Source: an uncultured Clostridia bacterium
GTDB taxonomy: Bacteria; Bacillota; Clostridia; Oscillospirales; Acutalibacteraceae
NCBI GenBank assembly: GCA_927362715.1
Contig: CAKMIX010000008.1
Location: 1-64,000, forward strand
Length of the DNA: 64,000 nucleotides
Reading direction: 5' to 3'
The notes under the pieces are model-generated. The model was not told the DNA's origin. It made no database searches and saw nothing but the letters and a program-made list of their open reading frames with translations. Positions 25,021 to 33,237 of this stretch are shown here, piece by piece (within the stretch, counting starts at the first letter, position 1; every line of letters starts with the position of its first letter). A program made the translations under genes and the position numbers.

Positions 25021-25966
25021 CCCGTTCACCAACCCGAACCGTTTTGCGGATCCTGCCGACGTTTGCACCTGTTCCTAAAAATAGGACGGTTGTTATGCAC
25101 CCATCGGCAAGCAGCTCCCGTATCCCGACCCGTCTTTCCAGATCTTCCGGCGAATCAGCATGCGCCGTAGCCGCAAAATGCACCCCGCAGCGGCAGCCCT
25201 CTAAAATCGCCTTAGCATCGTCACTTGAGCCGATCTCGTCGCAAAAAACCATGTCCGGTGACAGTGTCCGCACGGCCTGCGCGATACCCTCCGCTTTTTC
25301 ATACCCATACAGTACATCACCCAAAAAAGCAGCGGAAAGCGCACCGTCATGGCTTGCAGGGAACAACTCATAGCGCGCATCGATCACGGCACAGGTGTAA
25401 AGCCTGCCCGAAAAGCCCTGCGAAATTTGGATTGCCAGATCGCGCAGAACGGTTGTCTTCCCACTCATCGGCGGACCTGCTAAAAGGATGTTTTGCAAAC
25501 CGGCTTGAAAACAGGTGTTCAATACTTCGTGCGCTGCACCTCGGATTCTTCTTGCAATGCGAATATTCAGTGCAGTCGGACTGCGGATCCCCGCAACACA
25601 ACCGTTTTGCCGCACGGCGGTACCGCAAACGCCGATACGATGTCCGCCCGGCAGTGTCAGGAAGCCGTTTTTCAGTTCATCCTGATGGCTGTGCACCGAA
25701 AACCCGCAGGCGCGTGCTACAATATCCGAAATCTCGGATTCCGAAATTGTCGGCAAATTATCAGAACAAATACAAGTCGTCTTGCCGGTCTTTGTCAAAA
25801 AATATGTGTTTTGCGGCGTGACTAGTACAATGGGACGACCGCTGCGCAGACGGATCTCTGAAAGCGCGTCAGCCGTCTTTTCGTTGACGCGACACAGCAT
25901 TTCCTGCAAATGTAACGGCAAAACAGAAAGCACCTGTGAAAGCTCCGTTCCTTCTTGGCATTGCAT
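24929..25966 (-). CDS. spoIIIAA: stage III sporulation protein AA (ATPase)
   Basis: A 345-residue secretion-type ATPase of the spoIIIA channel. Walker A is AGPPMSGKTTVLRDLA near residues 159-173. Walker B-like MVFCDEIGSSDDAKAI lies near 236-250, and ATAHADSPEDLERR follows. An N-terminal domain contains LSEIRLRSGRPIVLV and SEISDIVARACGFSVHSH. The family core seems to end near GRIRKTVRVGE; about 30 further residues run through the start of spoIIIAB in another frame, making it longer than the roughly 307 residues of the Bacillus protein. GAGGTG lies before the ATG. Confidence 0.94.
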   Translation of the reverse strand: MQCQEGTELSQVLSVLPLHLQEMLCRVNEKTADALSEIRLRSGRPIVLVTPQNTYFLTKTGKTTCICSDNLPTISESEISDIVARACGFSVHSHQDELKNGFLTLPGGHRIGVCGTAVRQNGCVAGIRSPTALNIRIARRIRGAAHEVLNTCFQAGLQNILLAGPPMSGKTTVLRDLAIQISQGFSGRLYTCAVIDARYELFPASHDGALSAAFLGDVLYGYEKAEGIAQAVRTLSPDMVFCDEIGSSDDAKAILEGCRCGVHFAATAHADSPEDLERRVGIRELLADGCITTVLFLGTGANVGRIRKTVRVGERDAQNDRAFADSGNMRMDGRILFGSGAQTSA

Positions 25967-25984
25967 TCTCGTTCACCTCACTTC

Positions 25985-26013
25985 AATATATGGTTACTTG
26001 TCCCGAAATAGAA
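25985..26013 (-). promoter_or_regulatory. possible sigma-E promoter of the spoIIIA operon
   Basis: On the minus strand TTCTATT (26013-26007) and CATATATT (25992-25985) are 14 bp apart, close to the sigma-E pattern known for this operon in Bacillus. The predicted transcript start leaves only about 12 bases before the spoIIIAA ATG, which is tight for its Shine-Dalgarno. Confidence 0.35.
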
Positions 26014-26023
26014 CAAGAATTTG

Positions 26024-26052
26024 TTGCATGACCTTACCGCCTGTGGTATACT
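26024..26052 (+). promoter_or_regulatory. sigma-A promoter of the YfhO-like gene
   Basis: TTGCAT at 26024-26029 and TATACT at 26047-26052 with a 17-bp spacer. It lies about 40 bases before the start codon and diverges from spoIIIAA. Confidence 0.75.
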
Positions 26053-26090
26053 AAATATAAATTTTTTGACAGATTTCAAAGGATAAAGCT

Positions 26091-28916
26091 ATGGCGAAAG
26101 AGAATGTAAAAACCATTAACTCCGTTTTTTACCGCAACCGTTTCGTATATCTTGCGGGACTTTGCGCCGCAGGCATCATGGTGCTTGTCTTTTTTTGCTA
26201 TGATTTGGTGCCTTTCGGGGATATGACGATCCTGCGCATGGATCTGTATCATCAGTACGGCCCGCTGTTTGCGGAATTATATGACCGCGTTACCGAGGGC
26301 GGTTCGCTTTTGTATTCATGGCAATCGGGGCTGGGTGGGAATTTTCTCGGCAATTTTCTGAATTATCTTTCCAGCCCCTTTACCCTTTTGATTTTTGTTT
26401 TCGGGCATGAAAATATCACGGAAGCGATCTCTGTGATGATCCTGCTCAAATCCGTTGCGTCTGCCTGCACTTTCGCGTACTATCTGAAAGCAAGCATGGG
26501 CCGCAACGACGCAAGCATCGCCGCATTCGGTGTGTTATATGCGTTTTGCGGTTACTTTGTGGCGTACTATTGGAACGTGATGTGGATCGACGCCATGTAC
26601 CTGTTCCCGCTGGTGATCTTGGGGATCGAGAATATCATCCGTCACGGCAAACCGGGACTTTACTGTGTTTCTTTAGCGCTTTGCTTCATCACAAATTACT
26701 ATATGGCGTATATGGTCTGCATTTTCGCCGTCCTGTACTTTTTGACTTTTTATTATTCCAAATACGCACTCACCGAAAAATTCCGCCCGATCGTCGAAGG
26801 GGAACCGAAGCCGTCGATCGTAAAACGGCTTAAAAATTCCGTATTCTTTTGTGCCGGTTGGCAGTTTGCTTTTTACTCCGTTCTTGCCGTTTCTTTATGC
26901 TGCGTGCTGTTGTTCCCGCTTATTGAGGTTCTGTCATCCAGCTCTGCGACTTCGGGCAGCGCACCGGAAAGCCTGCAAAAGTATTTTTCCGTTTTTGATT
27001 TTCTTGCCAATCACCTTGCGGCGACGGAACCGACGATCCGCAGCAGCGGCACGGATGTCCTACCGAATGTATATTGTGGTATTTTAACGCTTATCCTTGT
27101 GCCGCTATATCTGTTTTGCAAAACCATTCCCGCGCGCGAAAAAGCGGCGCATATCTGTCTGCTTGGTATTCTTTACCTGAGTTTTGACTTGAACGTCTTA
27201 AACTTCTTTTGGCACGGTCTGCATTTTCCGAACGATTTGCCGTACCGCTTTTCTTTCATGTATTCCTTTATCCTGCTTCGCATGGCATACCGTGCATTCA
27301 CGCAGCTCAAAGCCTTTTCCGCGCGTCAGATCCTCGGCGCGGGCGTTGCACTTGTGGTGTTTATCATTTTTGTTGAAGAACTGACCTCCAAAAATGTGGA
27401 TGACATTTCGCTGCTTTTGAGCCTTGTATTTGCGGTAGGGTATGTCGTGATCCTGCATATCTTCAAAAATAAAAAGTACACGGCATCCGCTGTATCTGTA
27501 CTGCTGCTGTGCACGGTGCTCTCGGAGATCGCGCTTGCCGATACCAATAAATATTCCATGAACCAGTCGAAAACCAATTACACGTCGGATTATCAGGATT
27601 TCCGCGAATTGAAAGCGAAGCTTGACGAATATGACAGCGGCTTTTATCGCATGGAACTGACAAATTTGCGTACGCGCATGGATCCGAGCTGGTACAATTA
27701 CAACGGCGTTTCCGTATTCTCCTCCATGGCGTATGAAAAAACAGCAAATCTGCAAAGCGATGTCGGGCTGTTCAGCAATTATATCAACAGCTATACCTAC
27801 AATCTGCAAACGCCTGTATACAATGCTATGTTCGGGCTGAAGTACATTGTGGATAACGATAACAGCAACATGAGCACACAGTTCTACCGCCGGCTGTTCT
27901 CGACGGATGGGTTTGTCGCCTATGAAAATCTATATGATCTGCCTGTCGCCTTCACCTGCAATTCGGCAGTTGCCTCTTGGGACGCGGGTGTAACGACGGA
28001 TCCGTTTATGGCGCAGGAAAACTGGTTTGCAGCGGCTACAGGTATCCCCTCTGTCTTCGAAAGACTCAATGTGGACTACATCAGCTACAACAATATCGCG
28101 GAATTTTTAGAAGGCGAAGTGGAAAGCGGCTCTGTTTCCTTCCAAAAACTCGACGCAAACGCGGGCGCAAGCTTTACGATGGAATTTTCGCCGCAGACAA
28201 CCGGCAATGTGTATGTCTACATTCAGTCAGACGAAGCTGAAACCGTCACCTTTTCTTCCAATCTGTTTTCAAAATCCGTCACACCGTCTGACGGCTATAT
28301 CCTTGACCTCGGAACACATAACGCGGGTGAAACCATTTATGTGGATGTCGCCTTAAAAAGTACGGCGCAAAACGGAACGATGGAATTTTACGCCTATACC
28401 ATAGATACAGCTGCGTTTGAGACAGGGTATGAAATGCTTGCCGACGGCGGGCTGACCATAGACGCATACAGCGATACCTACCTGCACGGAACGCTGACCG
28501 CCGGCGAAGACGAGATCGTTTACACCTCCATCCCCTATGACGAAAATTGGCAGATCTATGTGGATGGACAGCCGATTTATTCGGAGGATGTTTTTGCGAT
28601 TTCCGAAGGGCTTTTGGGCTTTAGAATCGGTGCGGGCGAGCACGAGATCACGCTGCGGTATGTTTCAGCTGGACTTTATACAGGCGCAATCGTGACCTGC
28701 ATCGCGATCCTTTTCGGAACATTCCTCGTGATCTGCCGCAGGCGTGAATGGCTTTGGTATAAACCCAAATACACAAAGAAATGGACGACGCTTACAAGCG
28801 AAGAGACACTGCCGATACCGGCTGCAAAAACCAAGCCACAGGATAATTTCATTGCGGAATATTTAGATTTGGATATCATCGTAGAAGACCGTAAAAAGGA
28901 TTCGGATTCCAAATAA
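26091..28916 (+). CDS. YfhO family multi-pass membrane protein
   Basis: A 941-residue integral membrane protein. The first 480 residues or so carry about a dozen hydrophobic helices. Between the first helices lies LRMDLYHQYGPLFAELYDRV, a family-typical segment with acidic residues facing the outside. SWQSGLGGNFLGNFLNYLSSPF follows. The middle and C-terminal part (about 490-880) is an extracytoplasmic region with beta-rich stretches and NWFAAATGIPSVFERLNV. One last transmembrane helix and a short cytoplasmic tail close it. YfhO proteins are GT-C-like and have been linked to glycosylation of lipoteichoic acid in Bacillus and Listeria. The substrate here is unknown and the gene appears monocistronic. 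Confidence 0.88.
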   Translation: MAKENVKTINSVFYRNRFVYLAGLCAAGIMVLVFFCYDLVPFGDMTILRMDLYHQYGPLFAELYDRVTEGGSLLYSWQSGLGGNFLGNFLNYLSSPFTLLIFVFGHENITEAISVMILLKSVASACTFAYYLKASMGRNDASIAAFGVLYAFCGYFVAYYWNVMWIDAMYLFPLVILGIENIIRHGKPGLYCVSLALCFITNYYMAYMVCIFAVLYFLTFYYSKYALTEKFRPIVEGEPKPSIVKRLKNSVFFCAGWQFAFYSVLAVSLCCVLLFPLIEVLSSSSATSGSAPESLQKYFSVFDFLANHLAATEPTIRSSGTDVLPNVYCGILTLILVPLYLFCKTIPAREKAAHICLLGILYLSFDLNVLNFFWHGLHFPNDLPYRFSFMYSFILLRMAYRAFTQLKAFSARQILGAGVALVVFIIFVEELTSKNVDDISLLLSLVFAVGYVVILHIFKNKKYTASAVSVLLLCTVLSEIALADTNKYSMNQSKTNYTSDYQDFRELKAKLDEYDSGFYRMELTNLRTRMDPSWYNYNGVSVFSSMAYEKTANLQSDVGLFSNYINSYTYNLQTPVYNAMFGLKYIVDNDNSNMSTQFYRRLFSTDGFVAYENLYDLPVAFTCNSAVASWDAGVTTDPFMAQENWFAAATGIPSVFERLNVDYISYNNIAEFLEGEVESGSVSFQKLDANAGASFTMEFSPQTTGNVYVYIQSDEAETVTFSSNLFSKSVTPSDGYILDLGTHNAGETIYVDVALKSTAQNGTMEFYAYTIDTAAFETGYEMLADGGLTIDAYSDTYLHGTLTAGEDEIVYTSIPYDENWQIYVDGQPIYSEDVFAISEGLLGFRIGAGEHEITLRYVSAGLYTGAIVTCIAILFGTFLVICRRREWLWYKPKYTKKWTTLTSEETLPIPAAKTKPQDNFIAEYLDLDIIVEDRKKDSDSK

Positions 28917-28932
28917 TATATAAGCATAAATA

Positions 28933-28966
28933 AAAGCACCTTCGATCGAATCGGAGGTGCTTTTTG
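28933..28966. terminator. bidirectional terminator between yfhO-like gene and the liv-side operon
   Basis: AAAGCACCT pairs with AGGTGCTTT, with additional inner CGAT/ATCG pairing, at about 28933-28963. A T-run follows on the plus strand and an A-rich stretch precedes it. It serves the plus-strand membrane protein gene and the convergent kinase-like gene. Confidence 0.85.
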
Positions 28967-28982
28967 TATAGCTTATGAACTT

Positions 28983-29612
28983 TTATAAATTTCTTCCGAG
29001 CTTGAGCTCAGCAAACTGCCGAATCGCCTGGGCGGTCTTTTGGAACCCGATGCGCCCACTGTTGATGCACAAAGAATAGTTGCGCACATCGTTCCAGTCA
29101 TGCCCGGTATAATAGCGATAGTAATCGCTTCTGTGTTTATCGATCTTTTTGATCTTGCGCTCGGCGTCCTTCTCGCTCAAGCCTTCGATCTCCACAATAT
29201 TCTGCACGCAGGTTTCAGGCGGCGCCCAAACAAGCACGTCTACGAGATTCTCGAAGTCCCGCAGCACATAATCCGCACAGCGTCCAACGATCACGCAGGA
29301 TCGACTTTCGGCAAGTTCCCGAATGATCTTTGCCTGATAGTTAAATAAGTTCTCATCGGAAACAAAGTCGCTGCTTTCGGGTGGGATCAATTCACCCGTG
29401 TATTTATGTGTGGTCGGTGAGAAGATCCCTTTTTTGATCTTTTCGTCGGATTCCCCGAACAGTGAAAGGTTGATGCCGCTGTCCTCGGAAGCCAAATAGA
29501 AGAGCTCGCGATCATAAAACGGAATATCCAGCTCTTTCGCGAGCATTTTACCCACGGTCCTGCCGCCGCTGCCGTAGCCGCGCGCAATGGTGATCACATA
29601 ATTTTCGCCCAT
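28983..29612 (-). CDS. cytidylate kinase-like protein
   Basis: A 209-residue P-loop protein of the cytidylate-kinase-like family common in Firmicutes. It begins with ITIARGYGSGGRTVGKMLAK, a P-loop in which the usual GKST is replaced by GGRTVGK. It continues with PFYDRELFYLASEDSGI and SCVIVGRCADYVLRD. A basic lid-like segment AERKIKKIDKHRSDYYRYY and a TGHDWNDVRNYSLCINSG block close it. The substrate is not known; the family is distinct from housekeeping Cmk. It follows livF by 21 bases and may belong to the liv transcript. Confidence 0.82.
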   Translation of the reverse strand: MGENYVITIARGYGSGGRTVGKMLAKELDIPFYDRELFYLASEDSGINLSLFGESDEKIKKGIFSPTTHKYTGELIPPESSDFVSDENLFNYQAKIIRELAESRSCVIVGRCADYVLRDFENLVDVLVWAPPETCVQNIVEIEGLSEKDAERKIKKIDKHRSDYYRYYTGHDWNDVRNYSLCINSGRIGFQKTAQAIRQFAELKLGRNL

Positions 29613-29633
29613 ATTTACCCTGCCTTTCCGAAA

Positions 29634-30344
29634 TTACTCCCCCAAATAGGCTTTTTGTACGGACGGGTCATGCATCAGATCCGAGGCTTTGCCGGAAAGC
29701 GTGATGGAACCCGTTTCTAAAACATAGGCGCGGTCTGCAATGGTAAGCGCCTTTTTGGCATTTTGCTCGACCAACAGAACGGTCGTGCCGCTTTCGCTGA
29801 TGACACGGATAATGTCAAAAATTTCCGAGACAAGCAGCGGCGAGAGGCCCATGGAAGGCTCATCCATTAAAATGATGCGGGGATTGCTCATCAAAGCCCT
29901 GCCCATGGCAAGCATCTGCTGTTCACCGCCGGAAAGCGTGCCTGCGATCTGGTTCTTGCGTTCTTCCAATCGCGGGAAACGTGCATAAACCTTTTCAAGG
30001 GATTCGCGGATACCGGCTTTATCCTTTCGTGTATATGCGCCGAGACGCAGGTTTTCCAGCACGCTCAGCTGTTGAAAAACGCGCCTGCCTTCCGGGACAT
30101 GTGCCATTCCCATGCCTACGATCTTATGCGCAGGCGTTTTGGTAAGCTCTTTTCCCTCGAAAACGACACTGCCGCTTTTTGCCGGGATAAGCCCCGTAAT
30201 GGTGTGCAGGATCGTCGTTTTACCTGCCCCGTTTGCGCCGATCAGGGCAATAACCTCACCTTTTTCAACAGAAAACGAAACGCCTTTTACCGCACGGATA
30301 ACGCCGTAGCAGACTTCCAGATCTTTGACTTCAAGCATTGCCAT
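29634..30344 (-). CDS. livF: branched-chain amino acid ABC transporter ATP-binding protein LivF
   Basis: A 236-residue ATPase. Walker A is GANGAGKTTILHT, the Q-loop region is GMGMAHVPEGRRVFQQLSV, the ABC signature is LSGGEQQMLAMGRAL and Walker B is IILMDEPSMGLSP. The VPEGR motif is typical of LivF. It couples ATP hydrolysis to uptake through LivH/LivM. GGAGGG precedes the ATG; it is the last transporter gene of the operon. Confidence 0.94.
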   Translation of the reverse strand: MAMLEVKDLEVCYGVIRAVKGVSFSVEKGEVIALIGANGAGKTTILHTITGLIPAKSGSVVFEGKELTKTPAHKIVGMGMAHVPEGRRVFQQLSVLENLRLGAYTRKDKAGIRESLEKVYARFPRLEERKNQIAGTLSGGEQQMLAMGRALMSNPRIILMDEPSMGLSPLLVSEIFDIIRVISESGTTVLLVEQNAKKALTIADRAYVLETGSITLSGKASDLMHDPSVQKAYLGE

Positions 30345-30358
30345 GCCGTTACCCTCCT

Positions 30359-31117
30359 TTACTCTCCGAGATATGCGGTAATGACTTCCGGATTTTTCAG
30401 AACTTCTGCGGTATCGCCGCAGGCGAGCACCTTGCCGAAATTCAAGACAGTCAGTTTTTCACAGATGCCGGAGACCAAATGCATATCGTGTTCAATCAGT
30501 AAGATCGTCATGCGGAATTCATCCCGCACGAATCGAATTGTATCCATAAGCTCAGAGGTCTCATTCGGGTTCATCCCTGCCGCCGGTTCATCCAATAGCA
30601 AAAGCTTCGGGTTGGTTGCCAGCGCGCGTGCGATCTCCAGCTTGCGCTGTTTTCCGTAAGGCAGGTTAGAGGAAAGCAATTCGGCATCGTCCTGCAAGCC
30701 GAACACAGACAGCAGTTCCATGGCGCGGTCGTCCATTTCCCGCTCTTTTTTAAAGTAAGACGGCAGCTTGAGCACACCGGCAAGCGTGCTGTATTTGATC
30801 TGGTTATGCAGACCGACTTTTACATTGTCAAGCACAGACATCTGCCGAAACAAGCGAATGTTCTGAAAGGTTCTTGCGATCCCCATGCGGTTGATCTCAA
30901 TTTGTTTCTTTCCGACAATGTTTTTGCCGTCCAGAAAGATCTTGCCTTCCGTCGGCTTATAAACACCGGTGAGCATATTGAATACCGTCGTTTTACCTGC
31001 GCCGTTCGGACCGATCAGGCCGTAAAGCTCCCCTGCCTCAATCTGCATTGAGAAATCGTCCACAGCACGAAGCCCGCCGAACTGGATACCGAGGTTTTTT
31101 ACTTCCAGCAATGCCAT
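30359..31117 (-). CDS. livG: branched-chain amino acid ABC transporter ATP-binding protein LivG
   Basis: A 252-residue ATPase. Walker A is GPNGAGKTTVFNMLTG, followed by MGIARTFQNIRLFRQMSV (LivG-type Q-loop). The signature-like LPYGKQRKLEIARAL replaces LSGGQ, which is usual for LivG. Walker B is LLLLDEPAAGMNPNE. The ATG overlaps the livM stop by one base, with GGAGG upstream. Confidence 0.95.
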   Translation of the reverse strand: MALLEVKNLGIQFGGLRAVDDFSMQIEAGELYGLIGPNGAGKTTVFNMLTGVYKPTEGKIFLDGKNIVGKKQIEINRMGIARTFQNIRLFRQMSVLDNVKVGLHNQIKYSTLAGVLKLPSYFKKEREMDDRAMELLSVFGLQDDAELLSSNLPYGKQRKLEIARALATNPKLLLLDEPAAGMNPNETSELMDTIRFVRDEFRMTILLIEHDMHLVSGICEKLTVLNFGKVLACGDTAEVLKNPEVITAYLGE

Positions 31118-32214
31118 CAGGAATTCGCCTCCTTATCCAATCTGTTGCCCCGCTTTTTGTTCTGCAGCAGGTTCATAATGGAGATCTTCTCTTTGAAAAG
31201 ATTGATCTTCTCATTGTTGTTCGCAAGCATCATCAAAATCAATACGATCGAATAAATCAGCATGCGATAGCTGTCCATCCCGCGCAGGAGCTCGGGCAAC
31301 GCGGTCAGAATGATCGCGGCAATAATCGAGCCGCGTGTGCTACCGATGCCACCGAGCACGACAAAGACCAGAATTGTAATAGACATGTTATATCCGAAGT
31401 TCTTGGTCGTTGCAGTTAAAGAGGACAAATTATGCGCATATAAAACGCCTGCGATCCCGGCAAAAAACGCGGACACGGTAAATACGACCAGTTTATATTT
31501 TGTAATGTTGATCCCAACGCTTTCAGCGGCAATACGGTTGTCACGGATGGACATGACCGCGCGCCCGGTGCGGGAATGGATCAGGTTAAGTGAGACAAAC
31601 ACCGTGATCAGCAGCATTAAAAAGCCAATCAAAAACGTGGAGTCCCGCGGTGTGCCTGTGATGCCGAGTGCTCCCTTAATAATTACACGGCCGTTTTCCG
31701 TCAAACCTAACGCGCTGGTATTCTGCATGGAAACGTGCAGCCCGTTTTCGTCGATGCCGACATACAAAATGCTGACAATATTTTTAATGATCTCCCCGAA
31801 AGCAAGGGTCACAATGGCAAGGTAGTCGCCTTTTAATCGCAGAACGGGGATTCCAATCAACAGCCCGGCAAGGCCTGCGCAAACGCCGCCCAAAATCAAG
31901 GCGAGCAAAAACCGAAACCAGTCCGGCTGAATCATATCTTCAAACGTAACCGAGAAAAACGCGCTTGCATATGCACCGACACACATGAAGCCGGCATGCC
32001 CCAGCGACAGGTCGCCCAAAATTCCGACGACAAGGTTCAGAGAGACCGCCATGATGGAGTAGGTGCAAAGCGGCACCAAAAGACCTTCAAAAAGATTGGA
32101 AATATTGCCGGTCGCCGTCAGAATTTGCACCAAGACAAACATCACGGCAAGCATGGCATAGGTAATCAGGTCGTTTTTGGTCGACGCCTTAAGCGTTCTT
32201 TTTTTTGTAGCCAC
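31117..32214 (-). CDS. livM: branched-chain amino acid ABC transporter permease LivM
   Basis: A 365-residue polytopic permease. A basic N-terminus (ATKKRTLKAS) precedes about ten transmembrane helices. The family block GDLSLGHAGFMCVGAYASAF is near residue 80 and the EAA-like loop RAVMSIRDNRIAAESVGIN near 245. The proposed start is GTG at 32214, 6 bases after GAGGTGA; that Shine-Dalgarno contains the livH stop. A longer frame to 32253 is possible but overlaps livH. Confidence 0.92.
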   Translation of the reverse strand: MATKKRTLKASTKNDLITYAMLAVMFVLVQILTATGNISNLFEGLLVPLCTYSIMAVSLNLVVGILGDLSLGHAGFMCVGAYASAFFSVTFEDMIQPDWFRFLLALILGGVCAGLAGLLIGIPVLRLKGDYLAIVTLAFGEIIKNIVSILYVGIDENGLHVSMQNTSALGLTENGRVIIKGALGITGTPRDSTFLIGFLMLLITVFVSLNLIHSRTGRAVMSIRDNRIAAESVGINITKYKLVVFTVSAFFAGIAGVLYAHNLSSLTATTKNFGYNMSITILVFVVLGGIGSTRGSIIAAIILTALPELLRGMDSYRMLIYSIVLILMMLANNNEKINLFKEKISIMNLLQNKKRGNRLDKEANS

Positions 32215-32224
32215 GGCGTTCACC

Positions 32225-33106
32225 TCAAACTTTCTCACTGATCTTTTTCCCAAGAAGCCCGGTCGGCTTAACGAGAAGCACCAAAATCAGCACGGCAAAT
32301 ACGATCGCATCAGACAATTGTGTCGAAATATACCCTTTACTCAAATTCTCAACAATTCCCAAAAGCACGCCGCCGAGCATCGCGCCGGGTATAGAACCGA
32401 TCCCGCCAAATACGGCAGCCGTAAAGGCCTTGATACCGGGCATTGCACCTGTTGTCGGCGAAAGCGACGGATAGGCCGAGCACAGCAGCGCCCCTGCGAC
32501 CGCAGCCAACGCAGAACCGATGGCAAAAGTCAGCGTGATGGTAGCGTTGACGTTAATGCCCATAAGCTGTGCCGCACCGCGATCCTCCGAAACCGCGCGC
32601 ATCGCACGGCCGGGCTTTGTTTTATTGATGAACAGCGTCAAAGCGATCATCAGAACAACGGAAACCACAATGGTCGCCATCGTTTCCCCCGAAATATGCA
32701 GCTGGCCGTCAAACAGCGACAGCGCCGGCAGAGAAATAACGGAAGAAAAGCTTTTTGTGTCCGAGCCAAAAATCAAAAGTGCAGCGTTTTGCAGCAGGTA
32801 GCTGACACCGATCGCCGTAATCAGAACCGCCAGGGACGAAGCGTTGCGCAGCGGCTTATAAGCAACGCGTTCGATTACAACACCGACGACCGTACAAACC
32901 AAAATAGCCGCCAGAACGCTGACAAAAGCCGGCACACCAAGCGAAGTGCTGCAAATGAAAATAATATACGCGCCGACCATAATCACATCGCCGTGCGCGA
33001 AATTGAGCATTTTTGCAATGCCGTACACCATGGTATACCCCAAAGCGATCAGCGCGTAGATACTGCCAAGGCTGATGCCGGATACCAAATAGGAAATAAA
33101 CTCCAT
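32225..33106 (-). CDS. livH: branched-chain amino acid ABC transporter permease LivH
   Basis: A 293-residue permease with about eight helices. It begins MEFISYLVSGISLGSIYALI and continues with LGYTMVYGIAKMLNFAHGD, the LivH signature. The EAA-like loop RAMRAVSEDRGAAQLMGIN lies near 195. The ATG at 33106 is chosen because GGGAGG is 6 bases upstream; the ATG at 33112 would touch that site. A 17-bp hairpin ends within the Shine-Dalgarno, so translation may be modulated. Confidence 0.94.
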   Translation of the reverse strand: MEFISYLVSGISLGSIYALIALGYTMVYGIAKMLNFAHGDVIMVGAYIIFICSTSLGVPAFVSVLAAILVCTVVGVVIERVAYKPLRNASSLAVLITAIGVSYLLQNAALLIFGSDTKSFSSVISLPALSLFDGQLHISGETMATIVVSVVLMIALTLFINKTKPGRAMRAVSEDRGAAQLMGINVNATITLTFAIGSALAAVAGALLCSAYPSLSPTTGAMPGIKAFTAAVFGGIGSIPGAMLGGVLLGIVENLSKGYISTQLSDAIVFAVLILVLLVKPTGLLGKKISEKV

Positions 33107-33117
33107 AGCCATCCTCC

Positions 33118-33168
33118 CATATGTGCTTTGAAAAGGCGCAAAAGCTGCGATTTTTCAAAGCACATATG
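33118..33168 (-). repeat. long hairpin abutting the livH ribosome binding site
   Basis: CATATGTGCTTTGAAAA (33118-33134) and its exact reverse complement (33152-33168) form 17 bp around a 17-base loop that can itself pair CGCA/TGCG. On the minus strand the 3' arm ends inside GGGAGG of livH. There is no T-run, so it is not a simple terminator. Confidence 0.85.
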
Positions 33169-33184
33169 CTGTCGAAAATCCCAA

Positions 33185-33220
33185 AGTATGCCGTATGGAG
33201 AGTTCTCCATACGGCATACT
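33185..33220 (-). repeat. near-perfect hairpin just after livK
   Basis: AGTATGCCGTATGGAGA (33185-33201) and its exact reverse complement (33204-33220) are separated by 2 bases. The hairpin lies 17 bases after the livK stop on the minus strand. Without a T-run it is better explained as an mRNA 3'-end stabiliser that keeps livK message high relative to livHMGF. Confidence 0.85.
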
Positions 33221-33237
33221 CGAATGCAAATCAAGTG

